Below, piece by piece: positions 36,301 to 46,843 of a DNA stretch of 64,000 nucleotides. The DNA is from Holacanthus passer (Eukaryota > Chordata > Actinopteri > Pomacanthidae), in the NCBI GenBank assembly GCA_025331565.1, contig JAFREQ010000009.1, forward strand, positions 4,825,501 through 4,889,500, given 5' to 3'. Numbering within the stretch: the stretch's first letter is position 1; every line of letters begins with the position of its first letter. The notes under the pieces are model-generated. The model ran no database searches. It saw nothing but the letters and a program-made list of their open reading frames with translations, and was not told the origin of the DNA. The translations under genes and the position numbers were made by a program.

Positions 36301-37678
36301 CAACTCACCCCTCGTCTCTTGATAGCGTCTCTGAGCAAACCCACAACATTGTTCCCTTCTGCCCCAGACGCCTTGAAGCCTTTGGTCCAGTTAAGCAGGA
36401 TACCCTGTGGAAAGGAACAAGACCATAAATGTATAAACTTTATAATACATACAGAAGACAGACTCATCTTAGTATTGTTTGAAAGCGTGTACAAGTCTTA
36501 CCTTGTCAATGTCCTCATGTCGTACAGGAAAGGAGAAGGTGAAACCTAGAGGAAGCTTCTTGTGCTTGATGTGATGTTTATCCAAAAAGTCTGACATACA
36601 CTCTGCTATGTAGTCAAACAGCTGCAGAGAGAGAGAGGGAGATAGAGAGAGACAGAGAGGGGATATAGATATTACTGCTAATTTTATTCATATAGAGATT
36701 AAGATTAAAATATGTGGCACTCTTAGACAGTTTTGAACCGTCACCATAGAGCTGATACTGAAAAAGAATTGCTATCACTAACCATTTCAGCAGTTCCTGT
36801 CATGGCATCTTCAGGGATAGAGTACATCTGGTTCTTGGTCTCCACCTTCCAGCTCCTCTCCTCATCTTCACCCACCTTCACCAGCATCACACGGAAGTTG
36901 GTCCCCCCCAAGTCCAGCGCCAGGAAATCTCCCACCTCTGTGAGAACACACATTACATCTGAATTCACATACTGGCTTTACCTTCTTGGTGGCATCTGTG
37001 TCATTTTGACCAAACAAATGGTTACGACTGAAGTATCTACCTGATCCCTCAGGGGTGGAGCAGACATAAGTTGGAAGCATTTTGACACTGGCCTCTTCGT
37101 GTGTCTCTAAACGCAGCCCTCTCTCCATCTCACACTGCATCCTCTTCATGACTTCTTTGAGCTCTTCCTTTTTCAGCCTGAACTCTGACAGGATCTGCTC
37201 GACCTGCAACGAGAGGAAAGAAGAGCAGGTTAGGAGCTGTGCACACACCAATTTAATATGCATTTTTTTTTGGTGTAGACCGTATGCACTGGGACCTAGA
37301 TAAGTGAGCTTTCACTATTGGAAACAAGAAGGGAAATTGGAAGCAAAAAAGGAATTAGAGCACCAACAAATGAGATGCTATACATTACTTTACATTAATA
37401 CAGACAAAATAGCATTGCAACATCTTAAACAAGCTCAAGAGTTTCCTCTGAAACAACATGGAGCAATCTGTGTATGAAGACTATGGTTAATTCAGATAAC
37501 ATTCATATGACATTAAAACACCAATCCAAATCAGCTCCAAAGGTACAAATGACATAAACCTCTACAACTTCCTGTCAGGCAGAAAAGTGACTCTTACCAT
37601 GAGGATTTCATCAACCACAGAGCTGTAACTAGAAGGCATCTTCACCATCTGGTCGAGATGAGAGCTGACACACGGCAT
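33346..37678 (-). CDS. gck: glucokinase (hexokinase IV)
   Basis: Phosphorylates glucose with low affinity in liver and pancreatic islets; acts as glucose sensor and first step of glycolysis and glycogen synthesis. Ten exons join in phase to 478 residues: 37598-37678, 37041-37203, 36783-36937, 36502-36621, 36309-36404, 36088-36187, 35780-35963, 34381-34536, 33841-34074, 33346-33493. Key motifs are all present: phosphate-binding LDLGGTNFRV, substrate-binding TFSFPV, catalytic Asp in MVNDTVATM, GTGCNACYME, NTEWGAFGD, and adenosine-binding HMCGAGLAGVI and EEGSGRGAAL. There is a single catalytic half, the size typical of glucokinase rather than of the 100 kDa hexokinases. Exon 1 encodes MPCVSSHLDQMVKMP. 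Human GCK has alternative first exons; only one is visible here. AATAAA overlaps the stop codon but is probably chance. Confidence 0.95.
35047..35073. repeat. (GT)n microsatellite
   Basis: About 13 GT units in the intron between gck exons 7 and 8. Confidence 0.85.
35370..35538 (+). mobile_element. LINE 3' tail (L2-like) in a gck intron
   Basis: Ends aatttcccttttgtgggact then aataaaggcatatcttatct and further atctt units. It matches the nested copy near 55.7 kb over the last 80 bases or so. It sits in the intron between gck exons 7 and 8. Confidence 0.6.
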
Positions 37679-37798
37679 CTTTGCGGGTTTAACTAAATGA
37701 GCCTCTGTGTGTGTTTCTAGGTGTGTGGTGAGTGTGTGCCCAGCCTGTGTGTGTGCAGAGTCAGTGAAGTGTGAGTACCACTGAATGAGAACCTCAGC

Positions 37799-37810
37799 TG
37801 TTTTTATGCT
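37799..37810 (-). promoter_or_regulatory. gck TATA-like box
   Basis: Minus-strand GCATAAAAACAGC, about 125 bases upstream of the gck ATG. A start site 25-30 bases downstream would leave a 5' UTR of about 95 bases. A (CA)n tract follows upstream at about 37896-37917. Confidence 0.4.
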
Positions 37811-37829
37811 CAGGTGAAGTGGGCTGGCC

Positions 37830-40800
37830 ACACCACCCGCAAATGCCCACCCCTTCCCAGATCTCACCCCATCTGGTGATTGGGGTACAAACATACACTC
37901 ACACACACACACACACAAAGAAGAACAGCTTCTGGACAAATAAAAGAAAAAACAGATGCGAAAATCGATGTGACCTAATTTCTAGAAAGTAAGAATTAAG
38001 TGTTAATAATATTGTATTTTATTTCCATATTTTATTTCAAGATTATTGTATTATTTAGTTTTATTTTACTAGTAGTTATATTGCAGGGAGGCAAATTTAT
38101 TTGTATAATATGTTATATATATTTATTCTACAAGTTCTTTCTACATAAGGCTCTATCATGATTTCATACACACAATTATTTCATTGTTTTGTTGAAAAAG
38201 CAAATTCTCAATTCAACCATAGAGACATTGATAACTAAGCGAGATGACTTGTTTAATGCATGTCCAACTTATTCCCAGTAAATTACATTCTGAACTCTAG
38301 GTTTTATGAATTCTATGTTATCATTATGACATTTTAAATGGTTTTACAAATGCTGACGATAAAACCTATCACAAAATATTGTAACCTAATTTTAATCTTG
38401 AGGTAAACATAGTCCTCTGTCGTGTGTTGCTTATCTGTAATTCGATTTTCCTTGGTTTAAGGTTATGAATTTAAAAAACCCACAAAATTATAATCTGACA
38501 ATAATCACAGTGATTTGTCAGTCACTGTGAAGGTATATTAACTGTCTCAGATGCCCTTGTAACCTAGAAAAAAAAAGAGTTAAGATAAATTTGGTAAATT
38601 ATTCCTTGCTTTTGTGTGGCAAGGTGTGACCTGTGACCTAGAGCTCATCCAAACCACTGAGATCTTACAGCCCACCAACACGACAAAGCAAATAAATTAG
38701 AACATGAACCTCGTGATCTGAACTTTTTTTTAAATTTAGAAGAAAAACGTGCAAGGCCACAGGGTTGCTCAACGAGGGAACTTCAGAGGCTCTACAGAGT
38801 TACACATATATTTGTCTAATTACTAACTGTTCAAAATTAGAAACATGTCTAAAATTAGCAACAGTGAGGGATGAACGACCTCCTAAACTAACAGTATTGT
38901 GCTGCAGGTGAAGGCCTCCTGTGCTTATCATCCCCAGTAGTTTACCTGAGCAGAGGTCAGAGCTTTTCTTAGCTCTGACCTCTGCCTGTGAAGTAACTTT
39001 GACCCTCTCCCCCAGTGCCCTGACTGCAGGATTTCTAAATAAACCCAGAAAGAAATCACACTGACCCAAAGGCACAAATATTTACTTTACACAAAGTAGC
39101 ATGTAATACTTTAGCTGTTTAACCTGGATTGTCTCCTTAAATATCCATTTAAGTAGCTTTAAGTTTTGGAAAAAATAGAATTCTTCCGTATTTTTTGACA
39201 AGAATCTTTTAGTTATTTCATTGAAGCTGAAAGACACTTATTACTGAGTAAAACATTTAAACAGACGATAACATGTTTTGCACTGATGCAACATTACAAC
39301 AAATATTCTACATGTCTTGTCCATCATTTTATACTATGAATTGAGATCCACACTGCAGCCATGGGCCCATTTTACTGACTAATTGCTTGCTTACTTACCT
39401 GTTTAAATGTTTGCTTGTACTATTACTTAAAGTACTCGCTTAATTGTAGTATACTTGACTTGCTTTACCCACAAAAATGTAATCACTTATTTGCACTTGA
39501 ATATTAACTAGTGATTTGTTTATTTACATCCCTTCAACACTTTCCAAACATGTTTGTTCAGTTTTCATGACACTCATGAGCAGCAGATTGGAAATGGTGT
39601 GAGATGTAAATAAGATAAGACATATGTTATCAGTACAATACAATCTTTACTGTCATGAACTAAATCTCAGTCTTTACCTTATCCATCGTATCACGACGAG
39701 GATTAAATCCTGAGTGTCCTGCCGACCATCAGTGCTCTGCAGAGGAAGATCACTCCTTCTTCCCAGGAGTTTTGGAGATTCACAGATTTCTGCTGTTATG
39801 GTGTTTTAACTCAGCATCCATGCATGAAAACACAGTGTTTTTATCCCTTTTATGGGAAAAGTGTTGTTATTATATTCCCAACACGTTTGGTCTACATAAT
39901 GTTCAGCTGCAAGTCTCAAACACATTTACATATCTGCAGTATTTCAAGGTCTGGTTGGTAAACAGAGAAATCAAACCTTTAAGGAAGCAGGACAGAAGTG
40001 TCATAAATAGCCTGTGGATTTTTCTTCATTCTTGCAGATATTTTAAGAAAAAAACAACTACGGATTCATCTTCATTCCTGTAGATATATCATGTAAAAAC
40101 CTGTGGATTTGTGATCATTCTTGCAGTAAACAGGTCCAGTTATGATCCACATCTGGATGTGCCATCAGCTCCAACAGTCAGTTAAACAAGAAAAATAGAT
40201 TAAGCAATTAAAAGTTACATCCCAGCATCCATTTAAGTGATGAACCAGTACATTTTAGAAGAAATAAATTAAGAAAAATATTAAGCAAACCTCCAGCTTG
40301 TAGCTGACCTTCTTACTGCCCATGTTACTTCAATATCTTAACGCAACCAAAAGTTGTTCCAGGAAAGACAAATCATTTCTTCCCCTGGTGCAGCTGACTT
40401 GTCAACAGATGCACCTCAAGGCTCAGTGGTTTCCATGTCAAAACGATTTCAATGTGTTGCCTTGGAAATGAATTACGGGCACACTTCTGCCATGGAAAAC
40501 ACTTAACTCTGAGTTAAGTGGCCGGGCCGAAATTGTTAAATGGAGCAAGATCACCAGAGAAAACAGCTATTGAGGGTGCCATGTTTTTGGTAGACAAAAA
40601 AACTTGGTCGAGCCACCAAGCTGCTTAAAACATTTAGACCTATAAACCTCCCTTTTTCATACCCAGTCCCGTTTTTCCAAAATAAATGATATAAAAAGGA
40701 GTTTATCAGTGAATTAATATTCGATCAGATATTTTGTTATCAATATACAATGAGTATGTATTTACAGTACATGATCATGAAAGAATAAATACATAATAAA

Positions 40801-40960
40801 GTCTGTTTTCCAGTGAAAACCACATGTTTTCATAATGAGGTCCCACTAGAACAAACAATTAAAACGTTTATCAAAACTTTTTTTTCATCAATTTATTTTA
40901 TTTTAGGTTTGAGATAAAGTTAATAATAGAGAGTGGAGAGTATTTTATTTTATCTTCAGT
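37830..40960. other. spacer between gck and ykt6
   Basis: AT-rich with no exon recognised. It holds a perfect 15-base inverted repeat at 38950-38985. Parts near gck may be regulatory for glucokinase. No family resemblance was seen in the open frames, such as 39772-40083. Confidence 0.5.
38950..38985. repeat. perfect 15-base inverted repeat with paired AGGTCA half-sites
   Basis: GCAGAGGTCAGAGCT (38950-38964), a six-base spacer (tttctt), then its exact reverse complement (38971-38985). Each arm contains the nuclear-receptor half-site AGGTCA, giving an inverted pair spaced by 16 bases. It could fold into a hairpin or be a chance palindrome; it lies about 1.3 kb upstream of gck. Confidence 0.8.
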
Positions 40961-41022
40961 CGGAACTATGACAATCGCGTGTTTCTACCGGAGCCATTAT
41001 CGCGTTGGACCGTTGAGGATCG

Positions 41023-41037
41023 TGACGTGGTGATTGG
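41023..41037 (+). promoter_or_regulatory. ykt6 promoter: CRE-like and CCAAT boxes
   Basis: TGACGTGG followed at once by a reverse CCAAT box (attgg) in a CpG-richer stretch, about 600 bases upstream of the ykt6 ATG. This is typical of TATA-less housekeeping promoters. The start site and first exon boundary are not determined; a 5' UTR intron is possible (ggtaag near 41199). Confidence 0.45.
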
Positions 41038-41643
41038 TCACTAAACTGCATATTGAAAACTATAGTTCGCGTTAACTACGTTGTGATTAGATCGCCGGAC
41101 CTCTGCTGTACATTTTAATGAGATTTCGTTTATGTGGAATAAAAAGTTTACGCGCTTGTTTTGACGGGAATCCAACAGTTTGCTGCTCATTTGTCTGGTA
41201 AGTTCGCTGAGGCCTCACGAACACCAGATAGCATCTCTAACGTTTAGCTAGCAGTGAGCCTGACTTGATTTCAGAAATGTATGTGAGTTTTAAACCGGTT
41301 TTAGCTTTTTGATCACCAGCCTGTCGTAACTTTGTACCACTCACTGCCAGTTAACCAATTTGTCTTCACCTGGAGAAAACGATAACGTTACTTAAGCCGG
41401 GAGTAGCTAACAATGCTCGCTTAGTTTGGTGGCTAATAATAAGGCGGCTACTTTTCACTTGTCAGCTAACTTCACTCAAGTTTCTTTAGCTGCCTTGTTG
41501 TTAGCAGGGAGGCTAGCTGGCTGAGCTGGACAAGGCGTAATGCTCTCATGTGATTGTGCTTGTGTCATCTTCCAGATTAGATCACCAGGGCTGTGTGATC
41601 GTATTTGCTGTGATTGACTGACCAAAACTGATCCGGCGGCAGC

Positions 41644-42518
41644 ATGAAGCTCTACAGCCTCAGCATCATCCACAAAGGAGCGACCAAAGCCAACCTCCTC
41701 AAAGCGGCCTTTGACCTCTCCTCCTTCAGCTTCTTTCAGCGCTCCAGGTGGGTGTGACTGAGCATAACTAGCATTTTGTAGTCCACCAGGGACATGACCA
41801 ACATTTTGTGAATGTGTGTTTGACTTTTTTGTCCTCATTTTCTGTGTGTAGATTGCAATTAGTAACATTGTGCTCTGTCTGTCTGTTGGTTTGGTTTGGC
41901 AGCAAATTTAATAATTGATTACAAGCCTCGGTACAGTGTTTAGTATAGATAATGCTGCCTGACCTTGCTGGGATACCAGTGCCACCAGTGACATTCTTGT
42001 TTTGGTTTATTTAGTGTTCAGGAGTTCATGACCTTCACCAGTACCTTGATTGTTGAACGGACATCACAAGGAAGCCGTGCCTCTGTCAAAGAACAAGGTA
42101 AGAATGAGCAGGATGAGCCCAGTCTGAAGGCCATATCAAATGTTTTTACTAACCTAATCCCAAGTTAACACAGTTTTGTTAAATTTGACCCATGTTATGC
42201 TGATGTCTCTTCAGTTACCTCTGAGCCATTTAAATTCTGCATTTAAACGAATTTTTTTCTAATTTATTGGAACTGTGTCAGTGTTGCTCATAACATAACA
42301 GTATCAACTTTGTGTCTTTATGTGTGAAGCATAAGCAGGTAGTTAATATTTACAATAACAGGGGTGTCCTGGGTTTATGAATAAATATATGAAAGCTTCT
42401 TTTCTGTCTAGGCTAGCTACGCTTACATTGATATACCTGGTCTCTTGCTTTGCAACACTTTAACACCCATTTTTACTCACTCAGCATGAAACAAGCTGAA
42501 TTATCAAAATGATGATAC

Positions 42519-42564
<46 letters not shown>

Positions 42565-44047
42565 GTACTGTATATATTATTCCCTCCTCACTACCTGTGG
42601 GCAAAGGCCCTATCTCACTTGAACTTTGTTTTATGGCACTTATCCAGGTTGTTTTCTCCTGACTAGATCCTTGCTTGTGTTGTATCTACTCTCAGATGTA
42701 CATCGCTTTGGATAAAAGCGTCTGCTAAATGAAAATGTTGAATTGTGTGTCAACTGGCTCTGGATACACCACTACCATAAGAGCAGGAATTTTTTGATCA
42801 CATTTTTATTTTGATAATGCCATCTATGGTTTCTCTTTTCTTTCAGAGTACCTGTGTCATGTGTATGTGCGAAACGACAACCTGAGTGCTGTGGTCATTG
42901 CAGATACTGAATACCCACAGAGAGTCTGTTTCACATTGCTAGACAAGGTGGGTACAAAAACATGTAAAAAAAAAAAAAACGTTAATTATTGCACTTTACT
43001 GTCTACATCTACAATAAGATTGATGTGTATTTTTTTTTAGGTATTAGAGGAATTCTCCAGGCAAGTGGACAGTATAGACTGGCCCTCTGGTAATCCTGAC
43101 ACCATAAACTACAAAGCCCTGGATATTCACCTTTCTAAATACCAGGTCAGTTTTTAATCTGTTTATCAGGAATTATGTCAAGGAAACCCTGGTTGTTTAC
43201 TAAATAGTTTTCAGATATGCGCTGAAGTAAATGTCAAGATGGAGACATAAAATTCATCATTCTGCTTGCAGTTGACCATAGAGCTTGTTCATGAAATCCT
43301 GCCAAATGATTAGTATGTCATAGCAGTGTACCTGAATTGTGTTATGTTTTTTCCCCAGAACCCCAGGGAAGCAGATGCAATGACCAAAGTGCAGGCAGAG
43401 TTGGATGAGACAAAGATCATTTTGGTAAAGTACCTCCCTAAGCTAAGACCCAAAAGTTTCAGGATGAAATGTATGTACATAAGAAGATATGTTTAGTTTT
43501 CTGTTACAGCAGAACACACACGTATAGAAAGCACATACAACTAGAGTACTAAACTAAGGGGGGCAAGAAGCAGTTTTTTCTCAGCCCCAAGGTCTCAGTT
43601 GAACAACTGCCACCATAAACCATAATGGACCAAATAATCTGCAGACCACAGTTTATTTTCATTATCATTATCAGTTTTATTGAACAAATTGTGACTCTAC
43701 ATGCCTTAAACGGCTAGCAACATTTCCAGTCCTTGAGTTCTTGTCAAGTTAAAATCTTTACCCTGCACACTATTTCATGAACAAATGTTTTGTTTCTGTA
43801 GCACAACACCATGGAAAGCCTCTTGGAGAGAGGAGAGAAACTGGATGATCTCGTGGCCAAGTCAGAGCACCTGGGAAACCAGTCCAGAGCCTTCTACAAG
43901 ACTGTAAGTACTGATGACTCACCTTGTCAGCACTGGACTGAAAGTCTCATGGCCATTCACAGTTTTAGATGCCTGACTGCGTGTGTGTGTGTGTCCATGT
44001 TAACCCTGCAGGCACGGAAACAGAACTCATGCTGTGAAATCATGTGA
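41644..44047 (+). CDS. ykt6: R-SNARE YKT6
   Basis: Longin-type R-SNARE for ER-Golgi, endosomal and autophagosome fusion. Seven exons join in phase to 198 residues, exactly the human length: 41644-41747, 42015-42097, 42847-42947, 43041-43145, 43359-43424, 43802-43903, 44012-44047. The N-terminal longin domain starts MKLYSLSIIHKG; the SNARE motif runs from about AMTKVQAELDE to the end, with the central Arg in LLERGEKLDDLV. The end is NSCCEIM: CEIM is a farnesylated CaaX box and the Cys before it is the palmitoylation site. There is no transmembrane segment, as expected. In human 7p13 ykt6 also lies next to gck. Confidence 0.96.
42520..42562. repeat. (AT)n microsatellite
   Basis: About 21 AT units in a ykt6 intron, immediately before a SINE-like element. 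Confidence 0.9.
42563..42735 (+). repeat. SINE-like teleost repeat with conserved tail
   Basis: Ends with tcgctttggataaaagcgtc followed by tgctaaatg (about 42703-42731), a tail I know as widespread in fish short interspersed elements. The left limit is taken at the end of the (AT)n tract and is uncertain. It sits in ykt6 intron 2. Confidence 0.6.
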
Positions 44048-45623
44048 TGTCACTGCCTCGTCCTCTTGGACACACCTCTCTCTGCCTTTCTGCTTTTCCT
44101 ACAACTCCCATCATGCACCTGCCACCAGCTCTTGATACAATGGACAGAATGGACACTGTCTAATCCGGGGACGGGGCGCCAGGATAAGAGCAAGAAAGGG
44201 TGGAAGGTGGTGGCCAGTCGAAGTGTGACCTCTCCGGATTGTGGCTGATGGGGGCTGAAGGAGTGATGGGGTTTGGTCGGGGAAGAAGTAACATTTGAAT
44301 TATTTTTAACCTTTCAAGGGGTAAACATCTGTGTGGTGTTTCAATACCAGCTGGGGACATAATAGTGTGATGTTGTGTGTAATGGTGATGTATTGTTGAA
44401 ACCTCTCCAAACCATTTAATGTTATTCAGATTCAGTCAAATCTTAATAGTTTGATTTCAAAGAGTATTAACCATGATTGTGCTTCTGCTTCAAGGCAACT
44501 CTGACAATCTCACAGTCTTGTGAATTCATAAAATACATCACCGTTTCAGTTCAAGTCCTCTGTTCCTCTTGCAGGCGTAACCTTTGTTGCCCACTAGGTG
44601 GCCCTGTTTATTTACTCTATTGTTCCAATGAGCCTCAACATTGAGGTCAATCCAAAAACTCTAATTTGAGCCAAGACAGCAAGTAGCTGCTTGGACGTGA
44701 TATCAAAATCTCCCTGACTTTTACAATGATTATCAAACATGTTTGCTAGACTGGATTAAGTTACATGACCTCTTTTCTCTGTCTCATAGTGTTAAATGAA
44801 ATCTTAAACATTCCCGCTTTGGGTGAGCGTGCTATTGAGTGATGATGCATCTTTAAGCTGATGGGAAGTCGGGGGGGAATAGATGTAAAATGTAGAAAGG
44901 TGTTTCTTCATAGATGCAGCCTTATTGCTGTGTGGCTAACATGTAACCCCCCCCGTCCTGTTTAAACTATTCTGTCTCATGAGAAGGATTCTCTTTTTAT
45001 TTTCTGTACTGTAGCAATGTTTTTCACTCTGACAGCCAACACACATGACACTTAAACATGTTTTTAGAGTTCAAAAGCCCACTGTGACCTCGGCAGTCCA
45101 GGGCTCGTCAGTACCTCTCAAACCTGGAATCACTGACATTTGACCATCATTTATTGTGGCTGAGGTGATTCTGGGTATCCTCAGGTGCTGTTGCACACTC
45201 TGGCCTCAAGTTTCTCCTAAAATAGGTGTAACATTTAATGAGTGATATTATAAATTGAGTGATTTCACATCCCAGTCTTATTTTAAGACACTCCACAGCA
45301 AACTTATTTTTCTCCTGTCAGCACCGTTTGCTTTGTATTTTAGGTCTGACCAGGTAGAATTTTCTTTCTTCAGGAACTGCTGATCAGTTGAAGATAAAGA
45401 GATGCCTTTGGTTGTGTATTTTAGATGTTTCTCTGCTCGCTTTCTGCTGTATGCGTGTATGATTTGCTGATATACAACATCTGCAGACTGATGTTGAGTG
45501 CCTGTGTGTGAGGAGTGTTGCGTGTTTGTGTGTGATCTGAATTGCTCTTTCTGCTTTTACAGTGTAAACTTTTGTGCAATATCTCTGCAGACTGTTGGTG
45601 TATGTCTCTCTTTAAAGCGGAGA

Positions 45624-45629
45624 GAATAA
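45624..45629 (+). terminator. candidate ykt6 poly(A) signal
   Basis: AATAAA in a stretch downstream of ykt6 with no other gene before it. The distance from the stop codon (1.58 kb) is long but plausible. Confidence 0.4.
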
Positions 45630-46320
45630 ATGGACGTATTTCTCATAAAGGACAGTAAATTGACCTTTGTATATGCTATTCTTAAGACTAATTCCAATGT
45701 GAAGTGTGTCCAGGGTTGTTTCTGACATATTTGTTTAATTTCTTCTTTTCAAAAATTTCCAATTAATGTGCTGAATTTGAAAATCTGTCAAATCTATGGA
45801 GTTATGCTGTAGCTATTTGCAGGTCATGTCTTACTGACCAGTGTGTTAAACAGTCTGCATTAAACGTTTTGATCCAGACAGATGTGGTTTGCAAATTTTA
45901 AAACTTCACATTATAAGCTGCTCTCTTTTGTCTGTATTAACATGTTGTTTTTGATTTCTTCCAACACTGATTGTTTACAGAAACATGTAATCTTGCTTAG
46001 ATAAACACAAAAAATAGCTTCTGGTGTGCTGGTGATATTTTCAGGCCTTCAGGCGGAAACTATTTTTCCAAGGTGGCAGTGAGGTGTTGCAGGAAATCCT
46101 GTAAAACAATGGGAAGGCAAACTTCTCCTGTCTGAAAGTCAACAGTCATATCTTTAATGTCCTTTAATGAACAAACAGCTGTATTGCCTCTGTCTTTCCT
46201 GCTGCAGGAGGGTCAGCTGAGAAGCTGGTGCGTACTTCAGGTGCTGTAGGAAATGTATCTTAATAGGAAGGGAACGTAGACCAGACCTGAGAGTGTACTT
46301 TTAAACAAGAGGTGGTTAGT

Positions 46321-46420
46321 AAGATAAGATAATGTGTTTTGATGTCCCTGGTGGACTGGCTTTATTGATCACCCTCAGGGGAAATTCACTTGTTACAGCA
46401 GCTCCCAGAACAGGCAAATG
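46321..46420 (-). mobile_element. LINE 3' tail fragment (L2-like), reverse orientation
   Basis: Begins taagataagataa and contains caggggaaattcacttgtta then cagcagc. This is the reverse of the tail seen at about 35488-35538 and 55690-55752 (aatttccc..tgtgggac..aataaaggcatatctt). The three are fragments of one LINE family ending in a short ATCTT repeat. Confidence 0.5.
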
Positions 46421-46843
46421 GAAATATAATACTCAAAAGTAAAGTGGCAGTATAAATAGAAACAGTGGTACTTACCAAAAGTAGAAGTATTTACGCTATG
46501 AGGAAAACTAGAAAAAAGAGTAGGTCTTTTCAAATGTTAGCCCATGTGTAAATTGTAAAACATTCATTGTCAAAAACCAGTTTGGGCCTTTTTACACACG
46601 GGCTGCATGACTGAAAGCCTGTGAGTAGCAACACAAAACAAATCTATAAATTAGTTAAATTTTGCTCTACTGCATCCAATTAAAAATAGGTAAAACAACC
46701 CGGCATGAGGTTTGCTGTCCTTTCATGAATGTAAAGTACGAGCTGAAAAAACGCACGTGAACGCAGCACGGGAGGCGCGTCTCAGTGCGCAGCTGAGGTG
46801 AAGAGAAAACATGACCTGATGAAGTCTGAGCGCGGTTTGAACA

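Larger units (their letters stand above)
44048..46843. other. ykt6 3' UTR and spacer
   Basis: No further coding exon was recognised. AATAAA at 45624-45629 could end a 3' UTR of about 1.6 kb. A LINE-tail fragment lies at 46321-46420. The last 100 bases before 46844 are CpG-rich (for example gggaggcgcgtctcagtgcg) and probably hold the promoter of the next gene. Confidence 0.55.

Noticed and set aside
39610..39650. taagataagaca followed by cagtacaatac as a fourth LINE tail
   Set aside because: Only the short ATCTT-type run matches; the conserved aatttccc and tgtgggac parts are missing.
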